Positions 1-13,622 of a stretch of DNA of 64,000 nt are shown one piece after another. The notes under the pieces are model-generated. The model was given only the letters and a program-made list of their open reading frames with translations, was not told the origin of the DNA and made no database searches. A program made the translations under genes and the position numbers. Origin of the DNA: Laguncularia racemosa (Eukaryota; Streptophyta; Magnoliopsida; Myrtales; Combretaceae); NCBI GenBank assembly GCA_037954665.1, contig JBBMOL010000090.1, forward strand, positions 1,116,001-1,180,000, read 5' to 3'. Within the stretch, counting starts at the first letter, position 1; each line of letters opens with the position of its first letter.

Positions 1-1299
1 TAACGATGAATAAAACGAAAAAAAGAAAAGAAAAGAAAACTTTAAACAATCATGTAAAAGCTTTCAAAATTCATGCAGTTGATTATTATATATCATTTTA
101 TGTTATTATCTAACATATTTCCTATCACATAATATAGCATTAGCACACCATATGAGCTAAATTGATTAAAAAAAAGTTAAATAAAAATACTAAAATTAAA
201 ATAGAATTTAATTTAAATTAAAACATAAAAATGCAAACCTAAATTTAGTGTATTTTATAGAGATAACCAACAAATCAAGGCATAAGATATACCAAGTATA
301 AGGTGAAAATTGTAAATACATTCTCTATTTATCAGATGCAAATAGAGTTTCTCAACTTTCAGAGTAAGATCATCATTCCTAAATCATCATAAAAGGCCCA
401 AAATTGACATTGTTAATAGTTCTTTCAATGATGATTTTGTGGTCCTAAGATCCTCTTTCTCACCTAATTTCTCTCTAAACCTTAATTTATGGCTACATCT
501 GTAGATTATATGAAAACAACAACTTATCACCCATGAATTGACTATTTTAAGATAACAACTCTCGATCATCTCATTGGAAAACCCTTTCTTCTTCTCATAC
601 TTCACAACCAATTACCATCCCCTTTTCCCTTTAACAGTACATTGACTCAACCTTCTTATGAATTTTTAAGCATTACGATAGGTACAATTGACTAGTTAAA
701 AACCACGTACAATGTATGATCATCATTTTGATAATGATTTAATACATAGTTTGTTAAGATGGAGTGTTTAGCAAATCATATAAGAATTGGCTTTCGGACA
801 TCTTAATTGTTAAAAATAGTGTATGAATAAGCAAAGTGTTTTTTTTTCTTTTTTGTAATCTAATAGAAAATTATGAGAATTATCATGTTGATTTTCCATA
901 TATAAAGCATCAGCAACATCCTACTCTTTTGTATACTATTGTATTTTGATCTCACTTTATCATAAGCACCAATATTGTTGTAGATTTGCTTGAGATGACC
1001 TAGGAATTAAATTGTCAAGAGCCTTGGAATGGTCGTTTGTTGTGCAAGCATTTTGTTGAGTTCAATTATTGTTTAATAAGTATTAGGTAGTGGAGTTTCA
1101 AAAATACGGAGTTCATGACCTTTCTGCCCATGATAGAGTTCTACATCTAATATCCATTCACAACAAGCCACATATTTCATTTTTTTTTTTTTTTTTTGAG
1201 TTTGAAGGACATATCTAAACTTAGATAATCTAAGTTCTAGCCATGAGGAGGAAAAGGGAAAGTAGGTGGACCCAAAAGAATAATTGTGCATATAACATA
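1..1299. other. AT-rich intergenic DNA, no gene seen
   Basis: The stretch is AT-rich with many poly-A/T runs, for example the T run near 1180-1197. The short open frames here have no recognisable domain and are rich in low-complexity residues, so I call no gene. Confidence 0.6.
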
Positions 1300-4200
1300 T
1301 AAGGCCCCATAAATAAAAAGAAAATTATATTTTAAAATTAAGGATAATTTTGGTTTTTATGCTTTGTGTTAGGGGCAATTTAGGCATTTCCAAAAAAGTT
1401 TTAAAAACCTTGCAAAATCACTCTTTCTCACTTTTCTTTTCTTTTACCCTTGTTCTACTTCTCACAAAGAAAACCCTTTCCTCTAGTAGATTCTTCTCTC
1501 TTGCATACACAAACTAACACGAATTTGTAAGGTAAATAGATGACTTGACTCATCTCTCTACGGTTTCTCTTGTTTGGATGGTTGTAACACATGCTTAGGG
1601 GTTGTAGGTTTGCAAAGCATGCAAAGCCCTTGAGTAGTTGTGCGTTTATCACATCTTGGGTTTTTAATTGGGTAAGTCGAAGTATACTTATGAAATACTT
1701 GTAGCTTTATTTATTGAATCATTGATGTACAAAGAATTTTAGTAAGAAAATCTTGGTTTTACACATGACAAATCTGATCAAGGGATACATAGGAGCCAAT
1801 ACAATGTATTGGTGCCCATTTTGTTTAAGAACACACTTTAAGTGAAGTACATAGTCATGTTGTTTTACAGGTGAAGTTTTCCTTTATTTTCCAAGAGTTA
1901 CAAGGGTAGAAACATGCATGTATTTCCACCCATATACATGTACACACCCTCAAACACGTTCTTTTGTTTTTCTAAAGAGATACATGAGGAACAACACCCC
2001 CTTATTCTCTACATTTTTTCCAAAAATGTCACTTATCAATATCTTTTGAATCTCAATGTTATTCAACCATTTAAGCGAATTAAAAATAGGGGATTAATGC
2101 ACAAAAAGTGCTTGAACTTTTAGCTTTCGATAATCTAGTATTTAAACTTTTATTTTTTGTAAGTTAGCATTTATTTCTTAAATTTGGTTTCAATTTAGTG
2201 TCTTTGTTAATGGTAAAGTTAACAACCATCACAAACTTTTACATTTTGGTATCTATACTTTATTGTGATTGTATTTTAGTGTCTATTCACTAATTAATTA
2301 ATAAAAAAAATTAATTTTTCATTTTTCTAATTGATATATTATTTTAAAAATTAAAAAAAATTATTTATATGTAGCAAATTCAATTGTACATAACCTTGGT
2401 ATATGTTATTTGATTTTAGCAAACCTTATATCGTTTGAAAAAATTTAACATTTATTTTTATTTGAAAATTTATAGTACTATATAGAAAAGTTATAATTTT
2501 AAAATAGTTATAACTTATAAATCACGTGACGCTTGACCTCGAAACATGAATTTTTGAACTTTTCTAATAAGACACTTCTATGAATTATAACATTTTGTTA
2601 TATTTTCAATAGTATTTAAACACTAATTTTTCATATTTTATAAATAATAAACTATTATTAAGGCAAAAAAGAGAAAATTGTTAAAGGAAAATTTTGTAAT
2701 TTCTTTGATATTTTCTTCTCTTTTATTTTTCATAAAAGTCTATATAGGTCACAAATGTATTTTAAATTTTATTATTTTTCATGCATCACAAACTATAAAA
2801 TTATAATGATTGTAAATTCATCAAATTTTGTAATAACTATAATCATAAAATCATATTGATTTTTTAAAAATACAAAAATAAAAGAATCAAGTAAGTTTAC
2901 TTGAGAAAAAAGACAATTTTAAGCCATATGATTTTGAGTTAAACTGATAATTCTTAAATAACCGATAGACTTTCCAATGGCTATAAGCTTACAATTATAC
3001 AATATCAAGTTTACAAGTTAAGAAATCATTAAGTTTGAAAAATGAGTAGTAGAATACTATGAGAAGCATAACATTTATAATAAGTGGAAGCCTATTATTT
3101 GAGGAGTTAAAAAGTTTGCATTTCTAGACAAAAGGATAATTAATTTGCAAGTTATGACTATTTTAAATTATACTTGGTTTGGGTAGTTAAAGAATGTAAC
3201 TAGATTTTATTTTCAAATACAAGTATGTCTTATGAACTTCCCAATGATATAAAGTTTGTTATTGCACTATTGACACAACAATATTTTTTCTTAATTTTAG
3301 AAATAATTTATTAATAAAATTTGAAAAATAAATCCTTTACAAATTAATATGGGATCAAGCACTAAAATTCATTAAAACTAAAATGTAAGCATCAAAATGC
3401 AATCAAAATTAAAGTATAGACACCAAAATCCAAAAAAAAAAAAAAAGAATGCAATAGTTGTTGCCTTTTCCATTAACAAAGATACTAAATTGACCAAATT
3501 TAAAATTAAATACTAAATTGCAAAAAAAAAAAATTAGATACTAAATTGCTAAAAATTAAAGGTACAAGCACTTCCTATGCCTTTATTCCTAAAAATAGTT
3601 TAGTTTGGCTTTATTAGGACTTAAAGCAGTTATTGTTGCAATGTCTAATTAGGTTAGAAGTTGAGTAAAATAAAAAAAAGGTGCAAATTATGTGGCATCA
3701 AGTACATGATTACTTTAAATGATGTTTATGCTTGATAGTATAGTATTCAAATGAACTTAAATATTACTTTGCTGATAATTTGTTTACTACTTGTGAGTGG
3801 CTTGGCTTAGGGGCTTAAGGTAGTAGATATCTAGGAAGCATCCTAATGATCTTTGTGTGATGTTGTTCTTGATGAAGTTGTATATTAAAATTATCTAGGT
3901 AGATTTTAGGATGACTTATGGGTATTAGGATTGGGAGTAGTAGTTCTCATAGTATTGTAAAGCTTAATAAAAAGTAAAGTATGTGGAGTCATAAGTACCC
4001 CTATGTTACCTGTATGTCTTAATTGAAGATAATAATAATCCAGTTGTTGATTTCTTTGTTGCATTTAATGTATGTCAGTTATGTATTTGCTTACCATGTG
4101 CATGTGCTTGTAAGTATCACGTACTGGACATTAACCTACCCCTATGGGTTTTCTTTTTTCAACTACAGGTATAGATGCCTATGCGGTTTATGATGAGTTA

Positions 4201-4570
4201 AGCTTTGATTAGAGGCACGATGATGATAGTGTTGAATACTTCTATTATTACAATGATTAAAAGTTTAGGGAATGGAATTAGTAGATAGACACTATTTCTT
4301 TTGATGATGTTGAGGTTGCATGTATTTGGAGATGAAGATTTCAAACTTTGTAATTAATTTGTGGCTTATTGGTTCTTAGTTGTAGCATGAGTCAACTTAG
4401 GCTCTAAGTTTTGTTAATCAAGAGTTATTTTTGTGATAGTGGAGTGGATTATATTAACCACTTGGATATGTAAATTTTTGAAGTATATTATGTAATTTAT
4501 GGTAAGATTATATGAATGTGTGTAATTTTAGACATGCTAAGAGTTTTAGCATGTCATTATTTAGTAATGA
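1300..4570 (+). mobile_element. Non-coding LTR-like retrotransposon remnant, split by a later insertion
   Basis: No coding domain is visible. A block near 3985-4170 (GAGTCATAAGTACCCCTATG, then a CT-rich tract ending in CAGGT) recurs in similar form and order at 11148-11325, inside a second LTR-like region. That pairing suggests both are copies of one large LTR-type repeat family. The remnant is interrupted by the element at 2090-3589. The sequence at 4573 (TGTAACGTCTTGATTTC) resembles the 5' edge of plant Gypsy LTRs, so the true borders are uncertain. Orientation is inferred from the second copy. Confidence 0.35.
2090..3589. mobile_element. Non-autonomous Mutator-like element with long terminal inverted repeats
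   Basis: The left end begins GGGATTAATGCACAAAAAGT. The right end, read on the opposite strand, begins GGAATAAAGGCATAGGAAGT. Both continue with matching blocks such as GTGCTTG, CAATTTAGT, TTTGTTAATGG and a TCTATACTTTA motif, so the inverted repeats extend over several hundred bases. The element is flanked by a perfect 9-bp direct repeat, TAAAAATAG, at 2081-2089 and 3590-3598. A 9-bp duplication with long TIRs is the hallmark of Mutator-like elements. The AT-rich interior has no transposase frame, so the copy must have depended on a transposase from elsewhere. It sits inside older LTR-like sequence and is therefore younger than it. Confidence 0.75.
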
Positions 4571-5494
4571 TATATGACAAGTTGTAACGTCTTGATTTCT
4601 AAAGTGTTACATACCATGGATTTAATTATAAAAAAACCAAAATTAGATGGGCAATTTTAGAATGGGACTAATTTGAGTTAAAATCAAATAGAAATGGGTC
4701 ATAGTTTATTTCGGTTTCAATATCATACGTTCATTTGTATTTTTGTTCAAGAAATGTCTTGAATTGTATGATGATGAAAATGGCACCTTAATCATGGTAA
4801 ATTATGACAAAAGGATATCAAGACAATACATATTAGTGGAACATGGAAGTTTAGTAATATCATAAGAAACATGAGTCATAGCAAACCCAAAAAGGTAAAA
4901 GTATTGGTGAAGGAAAATTAATTATATTAGGATAGCACCAAGATGACAGTAAACTCAAAATAAAGAAAAACATCAATGAAATACACTAAAACCAGTCAAG
5001 GACAAATACAATGTGCTTTTAGAAGAGTTATAAAACCTTAAGAACCTCATGTATAACTGACTTCATAGGATTTCGTGAGGAACAACAATTGATGGAAATT
5101 CTTTTGAAGCCATGATTGTTGAGATATGGTAAAGGTCTCAAGGATTGATCGGTTGCAAATAGTTCAAAAAAGATTTAACCCAACCTACTATGAATACAAA
5201 ACTCCATCTATGAAAATAGATGTTTAGAATTGCAAGATCACGAAGAAATTAAAGTCTTTACACTTGATAACAAGCATTAAACTGGTTTATCACGAGAAAC
5301 ATAGATATTAAATGAAAAATAAGTGTTGTTACTTGATCCTTAAAAGGATGCTTGTGACCTGCACTAAGAAAGGGGAGTAAGCTATGGGAGGTGCTAGAGT
5401 TGATTTTGGCATCACCAATCCAATACTCAAGTCAATAAGAATTAGAGTAATAAGAGAGAGAGTAATAGTGTATAGGGTAGCAATGTGCCAATCC
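4571..5494. other. Intergenic, possible repeat debris
   Basis: Moderately AT-rich DNA without coding potential. The start, TGTAACGTCTTGATTTC, resembles a plant LTR edge, but no matching second LTR was found. Nothing else is recognisable. Confidence 0.4.
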
Positions 5495-5502
5495 TTTACC
5501 AA

Positions 5503-6157
5503 TAGGGATGGATAAAAAAACTAACCAAATCGCGAATGAAACCGAATTGTAAATTAAATTCGAATCATCTTTTTAAATTCAAAAAATTTACAAATTGAAT
5601 CAAATAGTTTTTTTTTTAAGTATGAAAAAATTATAAACCAAATCGAATAATTTCAAATTAAACTAAGCCATGGAAAGTAAAGAAAAAAAAATAAAAATGT
5701 AGAGAATGTATGATTAAAAAAGAGGATTTTGGGTTGCTTATTTAAACTTTGCTCTTTTTTAGTTTTATCGTCTTACTATTTTTTTTATTTTATGTTTTTA
5801 CTTATTAACCGGTGTAAAAACTATAATTATATTAAGAGAGACAATAAAAGACTTTTAAATATATCAAATGAGCATTAAAAATGATAATGATATCGGAGAA
5901 ATGATAATAAATTAAAACTTTTCTATATCAAGTACAAATTTTCATAACTTATGACTTGTATGTAGAATAAAATTAATAACACGTATAAAAACAGTTCAAA
6001 CCATGAAGTTAACCGAACCAAATTGTTTTTTTTTTTGAAAAAATTATTAATCGAATCGTATAATTAAGTTCGGTTTAAGAAAAAAAACGAACCATAATAT
6101 ATAATTTGATTTAGTTCGAAGGACAAATCGTATCAAACCGAATCGTGTCCATCCGTA
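5503..6157. mobile_element. hAT-type MITE
   Basis: The left end starts TAGGGATGGATAAAAAAACT and the right end, reverse-complemented, starts TACGGATGGACACGATTCGG. Further in, both ends carry motifs of the ACCGAAT/AAACCGAA type. The flanks are an 8-bp near-duplication, TTTACCAA (5495-5502) and TTTACCAG (6158-6165). An 8-bp duplication and TA(G/C)GG termini fit the hAT superfamily. There is no coding capacity in 655 bp. Confidence 0.65.
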
Positions 6158-6497
6158 TTTACCAGGAGGTTTGATCTTATATGTATAAGGGAGTAGCTAA
6201 GATAGATAAAGAAGGCAATTAATAATAGAAATCTGTTGTTTAACTCTAAGTCTGGTGGATTAAAAATTAAGGAAATTAATAGGACTATTGACTTATCTTA
6301 TCTATCAAGCTTTTCTTATGTGACATTATGAGTTGGATGGGTCAACATGAGCCTATGCAAGTCGATGTGAGCCTAAAATCAAGTTTTTTTTTTTTTTTTT
6401 TGTAGATTATTGGTACAAAATAGGTTAAATTGAATATAAAGGCACACATTAGAAATAATCTATTAATGATAAGAGATTCTTTACCAGACAAAATTCC

Positions 6498-6524
6498 ATA
6501 TATATATATATATATATATATATA
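6498..6524. repeat. (AT)n microsatellite
   Basis: Uninterrupted alternating A/T run of about 27 bases. Confidence 0.9.
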
Positions 6525-6612
6525 ATGCACTTAGTCACCTAAAACGTGTATTAAGAAATATATACATTAGGCGTTCATGCACTTAGTCACCTAAAACATG
6601 TATTAAGAAATA
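6525..6612. repeat. Tandem duplication, period about 52 bp
   Basis: The segment starting ATGCACTTAGTCACCTAAAA at 6525 is repeated at 6577 with a G/A change just after it. The second copy is partial. Confidence 0.8.
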
Positions 6613-6804
6613 ATATAATAATGCACATGAGAGAAAAATACGTTTAATCAAGTGGGTTAGGTTAAAGTTTCGGTTTGACCGTTTGCACGTGCACGCGGTG
6701 TAGCGGTCACATCCATCTGGACGCTTCTTATTATATAATGCGCCTAAGCTGTACGTTAGGAGGATGATTGCGAAGACTCATTCAAGCTATTTGTTAGGGT
6801 GGGG

Positions 6805-6828
6805 TATATATATATATATATATATATA
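6805..6828. repeat. (TA)n microsatellite
   Basis: Alternating T/A run of about 24 bases directly after GGGG. Confidence 0.9.
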
Positions 6829-7249
6829 AAACTTTTAAATTATAATGTATCTTTATATACTATTTTAAAATATGTGTATATTCCATGAAACCATCAATAA
6901 ATCACAAAAAGCCATTGATAAGAGGACAATAATTAACTAGCACGGTTTTGAGACTATAATAGTAATTTGACATACATATATATTTTTAAAAATTATAAAG
7001 AGGGCAAAGCCAATTTTGAAGTTCTTAGAATCTATTATCATTTGGTCAATAGTTTTGAATGTAAATTTTTAATATGCTTTTAATATATAAATTTATTGTA
7101 CGAGTAAATGTTGTTGACATTTTTAAATATATGTGTCATTTTAGAGTTTTTGAAATGTTGAAGAAAATTATGCTTCTTTATTTTTTCACATTTTGATTTA
7201 TGTCATTATGTAAGATTATTATTTTTCATATGAATTTTTAAATAAGAAG

Positions 7250-10200
7250 TGAGAGGTAATAATAATGTTTAAAGAAATAGCTAAGTGGTTAATTGAAAAA
7301 CTCCAAAATTCCAAATAAGTTTAATGAAATTAAAAAGGAAAATTTGAAGTCAATTAAGAAATGATTTATAAAATTTAGGGCAAAATTTTTCTAAAACGAT
7401 CATTATATTCATGAACTTGATTTATTAAAACTAACTTCAAAATAGCTAAGTGACTCTGAATAAAACTCCAAGACCCTAATTAACTAAATAAAATCATTAA
7501 GGAATTATTTTGAGTCAATTAGAAAAGAAAAAATGGAGGCTAGAGATCAATTTTGCAAAATAACCATTTTGCTCCTAAACCCCGATTTATAGTCTTTAAA
7601 GTTGATCGAAATCATCAAACAACTTAAATTAAGGTTATTTGGAGTCATTTAAAATTATTGAGAGTGATCTCTTAAAATTTGAAGACAAATTACCAAAAAA
7701 GACCATTTTTACCCTTGAAGATGATTTTTATTGAAATTGGATCTGAAATTTGCTTAAAAATCCTAAATATAGCTCTAAGACCTTAATTAGGTAAATAAAA
7801 TTAATTACTTACAGAATATTTGGAGACAATTGGTAAAGAAAAATTAAAATTCGAAGGTCAATTGGATAAAATGACTATAATGCCCTCAAGCTTATTTAAA
7901 TTAAGATTTAATGGCATTCTTGGGAAAAGAAAAGCAATATATGTTAGTTAGAGTAAGTGGGGAAAAATCAAGGAAAAAATAATACAAAATAAGCCAAATT
8001 AAGATGACACATGTTATCATAAGTTGCAACCCACTAACCTTTATGGACCCATTTACCCTTACCCTTAAACCCTCATTAAATCCTAGTATAAAAACCCATT
8101 TTATGATAGAAAAACAAAAGTCCCCATTTCATTTTTCTAGAAAACTCTCTAAAATAAATGCTCTCAAAAACTCACGAAACCTATTATACTCCTTAAACCT
8201 CTTAATACTCATTAAATCCTATACTAATCTAGTTGTTTTCTTATAAGTTTTAGGTTAAGATTCAAGTAAGATTTCAAGCTAAGAGGGCGCATTTTACATG
8301 TGATTTGAATGTGAAGATAAGTAAGAAAATGACTTGATTTAAATGGATTTTAGTTTATAGATTGTAAGTCTAAGTAGTATATAATGTTTATTGTGAAAGA
8401 AATTAATTGAGAGTTTGGGAAAAATATCATTTTGGAAGTGGGTGGGCACGATTTAGAAAGAATTTGGGTATTTCTTGGATCTCCAACAAAGTAAGTTCAA
8501 AATCTTATTTAAATTATTGATTTGGAACAGTTATAAGTAATGAAATATGATGATTTTTTTTAATATTGATGGTGTGTTGTAAAACCTATTAGTAACCGCG
8601 ACCTATATGAAGTGTTCTTGAGTGTTATTTGATGATTTAAGAGTTGATCTATGATATAATGTGCTATATGTGTTGTTTGGTGTTTGATTGAATGATAGAA
8701 ATGAAGGATGATGCATGATAATTGAAAATATATAATAGGTTGCTACATAGAGTTGCAAGCACCACTATGAAGATTGAATAAAGGTTAAATTTTTTTTGCT
8801 AAATCTAATTTCAATATTGGGTGATGATAAATTGATGATTGGAGTAGGAACATGTGATGTATGGAGTGATTTTGGTGATTAATTAGTAGATATGATATGT
8901 GGAAAGTTAAAATTTGGTAGTATGATTAAATTAGTGGATAAATGAGTTGATTTAATTATTAATTTACGAATTTTCAACAGGTTGCTATATTCTTAGAGTG
9001 TTATATTTGATGAAAATTAAAGTTACTTGATAAATACTAAGTTTCGTGAAATTTAAGGATGAATTGAATTGATTTAGAAGATTATAAGAACTTGAACTAT
9101 GGAATTTTTTGCATGATTTTGGAAAATATTAATTGTAGAAAAATATGGTAAATTATGTTTATTTTGAGTAAATTTAGTAGAGTTATGGTTTAGTTATAAA
9201 TAGGAGTTGTATTGGATATGAAATGAAGCTTAGAAGTGATAATATGTTGAAATTGGACTAATGGAATTGATAAAATTTCAATTGGGGCATATCATGTTCC
9301 ATTTGCTCTATTTTAATGGTATTTTGAGCTTGAAAATGAAAAATAAATGATATGCTAGACACTAAGGAGGAATAGGAACAAATAGGTTTTGGTTTAAAAT
9401 TATTTAGACCTAAATTGAATAAGTTAGGGGTTCCTAATGTTAGAATTCATAATTAAAATTGGGTTTTGGTTGCTTAAGGACCTTAATTTTAGTAAAATTG
9501 AGTTATTTTTGATAAAATGGGTCGTGGAAGTGACAATGAAACAAATGGCTTTAGTCTCATCTAATTTGGGTTAAAATTGAGTAAATTATGGCCTTTTAAA
9601 GTTAAGATCTAAGTTTGTGACAAGTTAAAATTAAATTGGACAATAGTTTAATTAAATTGGGTCAAGATCGACTTAACCACAAGCCAGCCCAACCAAAATG
9701 GGCCCAAGGGCTACCTTCTTACCCTCCCTTAGGTGGCCTATAAAATTAAACATAATTTGCTTAAATGAGCTTAATTAACTAAACCATTTTAATTAGACCA
9801 AAATAAAATTTAATACAATAATGTGGACCTAATAACTTAAATGGGTCTAAAACCCAAATTCAAAATGTAATTAGGCCTATTTTCTTCTTAAGGTTTATAC
9901 TTCAAATGGGCCTTAACATGATAAATAACTTAATTGTGTCTCAAATTAATTCAGAACTTAAACTAAATTAACTAATTAAAATAAGTTAAACTTAGATCTA
10001 AGAAATAAAATGGGCTTACTTAATTTCAATGAAACTTAAATAGACTCAAGACCTACACATGTTTGACCCTATTAAACTCTACGGTCTATATTCTAAATGT
10101 GCCATAATAAACAAATTAAATTTAATTGGGTTTTAAACCTATCAAGGGCCTAAATTAGCTAGAGACTTAAAATGGAATTACAATGAGACTTAATAAATCA

Positions 10201-11540
10201 ACTAGGCTTAGGACATAACTAATGAGACTATGTAAACATAATAGGCCTAAATCAATTTAAAATAGATAGAATTAATCTAATTTGAATTAAATTGTAATTA
10301 GTAATTATAATTGGACTCAACTAAATTAATTAAAGTTAGTAGTCTTAATTCTAAACATAATTGGACCTACTATACTTAAAGAACCCAATTTCCCTAATTG
10401 GTCCTTAAATTCAATTAGATTTAAAACCTAAATAAGTTATTAGGTTTAATTACTAAACCCTAAATGGTTTAAGCTACAATTAGCTAAAAGCTAATCGTAC
10501 CTAAATAACCTTAATTAGGCTTGTAATTATTATGGACCTTAAGTAGCCTAAACCAAACCTAAAATAGGATTTAATCATTTAAAATAATCGGTTGACTTAT
10601 AATTGTTTGTTGATACATAAAACTAACTTAATCAACTCAATTGGAACTCGGATTGTGATTTGGGGAAGTGTTAACCTTTCAAGTACGTAGTAACTTGCGT
10701 AGTGCGTGCTAAGATAGAAAAATTGAACCAAGCTAATAATCAAACTTAGTTAAGTATTTGCTTACTGCATAGGCGTGTTTACTTAAATCAACAAGTGACA
10801 AACCTTGGATCGAAATTATAGCTATGGTCATGTACCTTAAAATGACATGGTAGTTAAGTGCTTAAGTCACTAAGGATGGCTCGGCAGGTAGTTGATAATT
10901 GAGATTATGTTGGATAATGAGCACTGTAAGCAAAGAGAAGGTATATCGGGAGTCGTCTAGAGTTATAGAACCTGGTGAGTGATATGATATAGTTGGACTG
11001 TGATAAGTGAGTTTACATAACAATGAGATCACTAAATAAGACTATTTAAGTACATGGTTTTTGGTGACATGGAGTTCGGCTGCTCTTGTCAACCCTTGAT
11101 GTCTGCTATAGTGGAATCAAATCCCTTGTCCCCTGTCGTAATGTCTAGAGTCATAAGTACTCCTATGTTGAGTGTTTAATGAAGATAATTGATTGAATTT
11201 AGTGATTAGCTGCTGCATTAGTCGTAGGCCTATTCAATATGCATGTATGTGTTTATGTTATTATGTATTGAACCCTCGTAGTTCACTTCCCCTTTACCTT
11301 TTTTTTTTTTCTTTTCAGGTGAGGATTTTATTGATCCACTATACAACCTAATGGGTTATGACTCCAATGAGGAGTATAGGATGAGATTATGAAGATAGAT
11401 CTTGTCAAACATTTTTATGGACAAGATATGCTATGTTTTAAATTACGTTTTTATATTTTTAGTCATACTAAGATTTATTAGGGGGCACCTATAACTCCAT
11501 GGTCTATTAGTTATGAATTGTATCTTTTGTGAGCCTTATA
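7250..11540 (+). mobile_element. Large non-coding LTR-like repeat (probable Gypsy LTR or derivative)
   Basis: There is no coding domain over more than 4 kb. Between about 7260 and 7900, loosely repeated units share phrases such as AGCTAAGTG, ACTCCAAGACC and GTCAATTA. A TATAAAA at 8087 follows. The 9660-10570 part is full of degenerate repeats around TTAGGCCTA or GGGCC. The 3' part (11148-11325) matches a block of the remnant at 1300-4570. This organisation resembles long plant Gypsy LTRs, but I could not find paired borders or a target duplication. Confidence 0.4.
8087..8093 (+). promoter_or_regulatory. Possible TATA box inside LTR-like repeat
   Basis: TATAAAA is followed by a CT-rich stretch, as expected of an LTR U3/R junction. 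Support is positional only. Confidence 0.3.
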
Positions 11541-13622
11541 AGCCCTATAGGCCCTTGAACCTAATTTATCCTTTCCTCTCTTATCATGCGTTTTTATAAT
11601 CAACAATCATCAAACATTTTTGAAAATCTAATATTTCACCTAAATACTTTCAAAATCTAATGAACTAATTTAGGGGTTTTAAAACTAATTTAGAAACCCA
11701 CTTAATAATCGTAGCCTTATATATTCTATTTAAATAGGTATGTCGTGAATTGTCAGTGTTATAGTGATTTTGAGATGTGACATTAATACTCTTATAACCT
11801 ATTAACATAGATGCTAATTTTTTTAATGAGTTGATTAGGTTCAAATCTCCTATCTTTGTTTTATTCACTAAAAGAAAATAAAAACTTAAGTGAATTAAGC
11901 AATAACAATGTTTTTAAGGAGATAAATCTAACTTTCATATGTTATTAAAAGGCAAAATCATACTTTTAAATTTTAATGCTACATTTGCAATCTCTTCTTC
12001 TCTATTAGTAATTTTATTTCGATGCACATTAATTATATCATATACTCAGATTTATATGGATATCTATTATTCGATTAATGACTCCAGTGACTAGTCTATA
12101 TAATTGCTATTAATAAATAGCTAGTTAAAAGCTTGCACTATGTGCAAATACAAAGCATATATGATATATCTAGGTAATGAAAATGAAAGAAAAATCATTA
12201 AAATTATTTTTACGATCAACTTACTAACAATTATGTTTATATATAATTATAAATATGATGTGAAAATTGTTATTTATTTTATAAGTAAGTACTATATATA
12301 CTATGATTTTATACAATAAGTAAATAGTCTTCATATATTTATATGAGATAAAGTGTCATTTTGAAAAAGTTTACAAGCTTTTAAAATATAGGATCACAAC
12401 ATTATGGATACTTGGAGTTGTATTATTTTATATTATGTCATATAAATCTTACAACTTTTATGCATAAAAAATGTGTTTTTTTTTTTTCCTTTTTTCCTTT
12501 CCAAAGATATGTCTTATGGAAATATAATCCCCGTGCAAAAAGTTTTTGAAATTTTTCTTATATTGGATAAAAGCCTATTCTATCCGCTGTTATTAATTTA
12601 AAATATACTTATTAATAAAAATAATAAGTTTACTTCAAACATTATGATGATTAGCATTTATATTTAAAAATAAGACAAAATTTATTATTTAACTATTCAA
12701 AAAGTATAATACATTAAAAGTTTTATATGACTATTGAATAACCTTCTTCAAAATAATATGCTATTTATAAAGTATTATAATTTTTCATGATAGAGAAATT
12801 AATAGTATATTCTTACATAAGATTATTGAAAAGTTCCAACTATTCTAAAACTTATATATACTTACATTTAAAAAAATGTCTCTCTATTAATCAACTTATT
12901 TATTTATTTTTTATTATGAGTTCCTTTTACGTTGATTCTTAGTCAATAGCCATCCTGATTTGGTTTTGAAACAGACCAAAAAAAAACAAAGAAAGACAAA
13001 CTATTACAGCCAAACCGATGGATGATCTAACACCTGTAACCCAATCTTTAAGTTTCGTGTTTCAATCCAACGGTTGAGGATGAGCTAAGTCCTGCAAATT
13101 GTAGAATCACAAGTACTTGTCGGACTAACCATTCCCGTACGGCAATTACGGAAAGGAAAAACAAAGAAAAAGGACAAACAGTCAAAGGTGGCACCCTTAT
13201 GTCAATTTCGTTACGCTAATCGTTACTTTATCAACACATACACACGCACACGTACGAAAAGTAGAAAAACATGATAACTCGAGTGTCACTGCTGTCCTTT
13301 TGAGATAACGACTGGAATTGCTGGTAAGTCCTTTTCGATTTTAATAAATCAAACTCATCTTTTGAAAGCAATTAAATAGTCGATCTTATATTTTTATCGA
13401 AGTGGGAATGCTTTTCTTCTGGTTAGGGTTCTTTTCTTATTTTATTTGTTTTTCCTCCTTTTAAAACCCTCCCAAATCTATTTGTGGGCTTTGCTTACTT
13501 GATTTAGACCGCGAAGATTAAACCATGTTTTTGCATCTCATCTTCACGGTTACCTTCACTCTTAAAAATATTAAACTAATACTAATTTCAATCACAAGCG
13601 GATGATGGAAAAGAGACAAGAA
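11541..13622. other. AT-rich intergenic DNA
   Basis: No gene is recognised. From about 12950 to 13500 the DNA is less AT-rich and looks like unique sequence. A GTAAGT-like donor follows GAATTGCTG near 13322, so a 5' UTR exon of a lost or unannotated transcript is conceivable, but no coding frame follows. Confidence 0.4.

Larger units (their letters stand above)
6158..7249. other. Intergenic with microsatellites, no gene
   Basis: Holds two AT microsatellites and a short tandem duplication, listed separately. A small patch of higher GC around 6680-6780 has no open frame of note. Confidence 0.5.
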
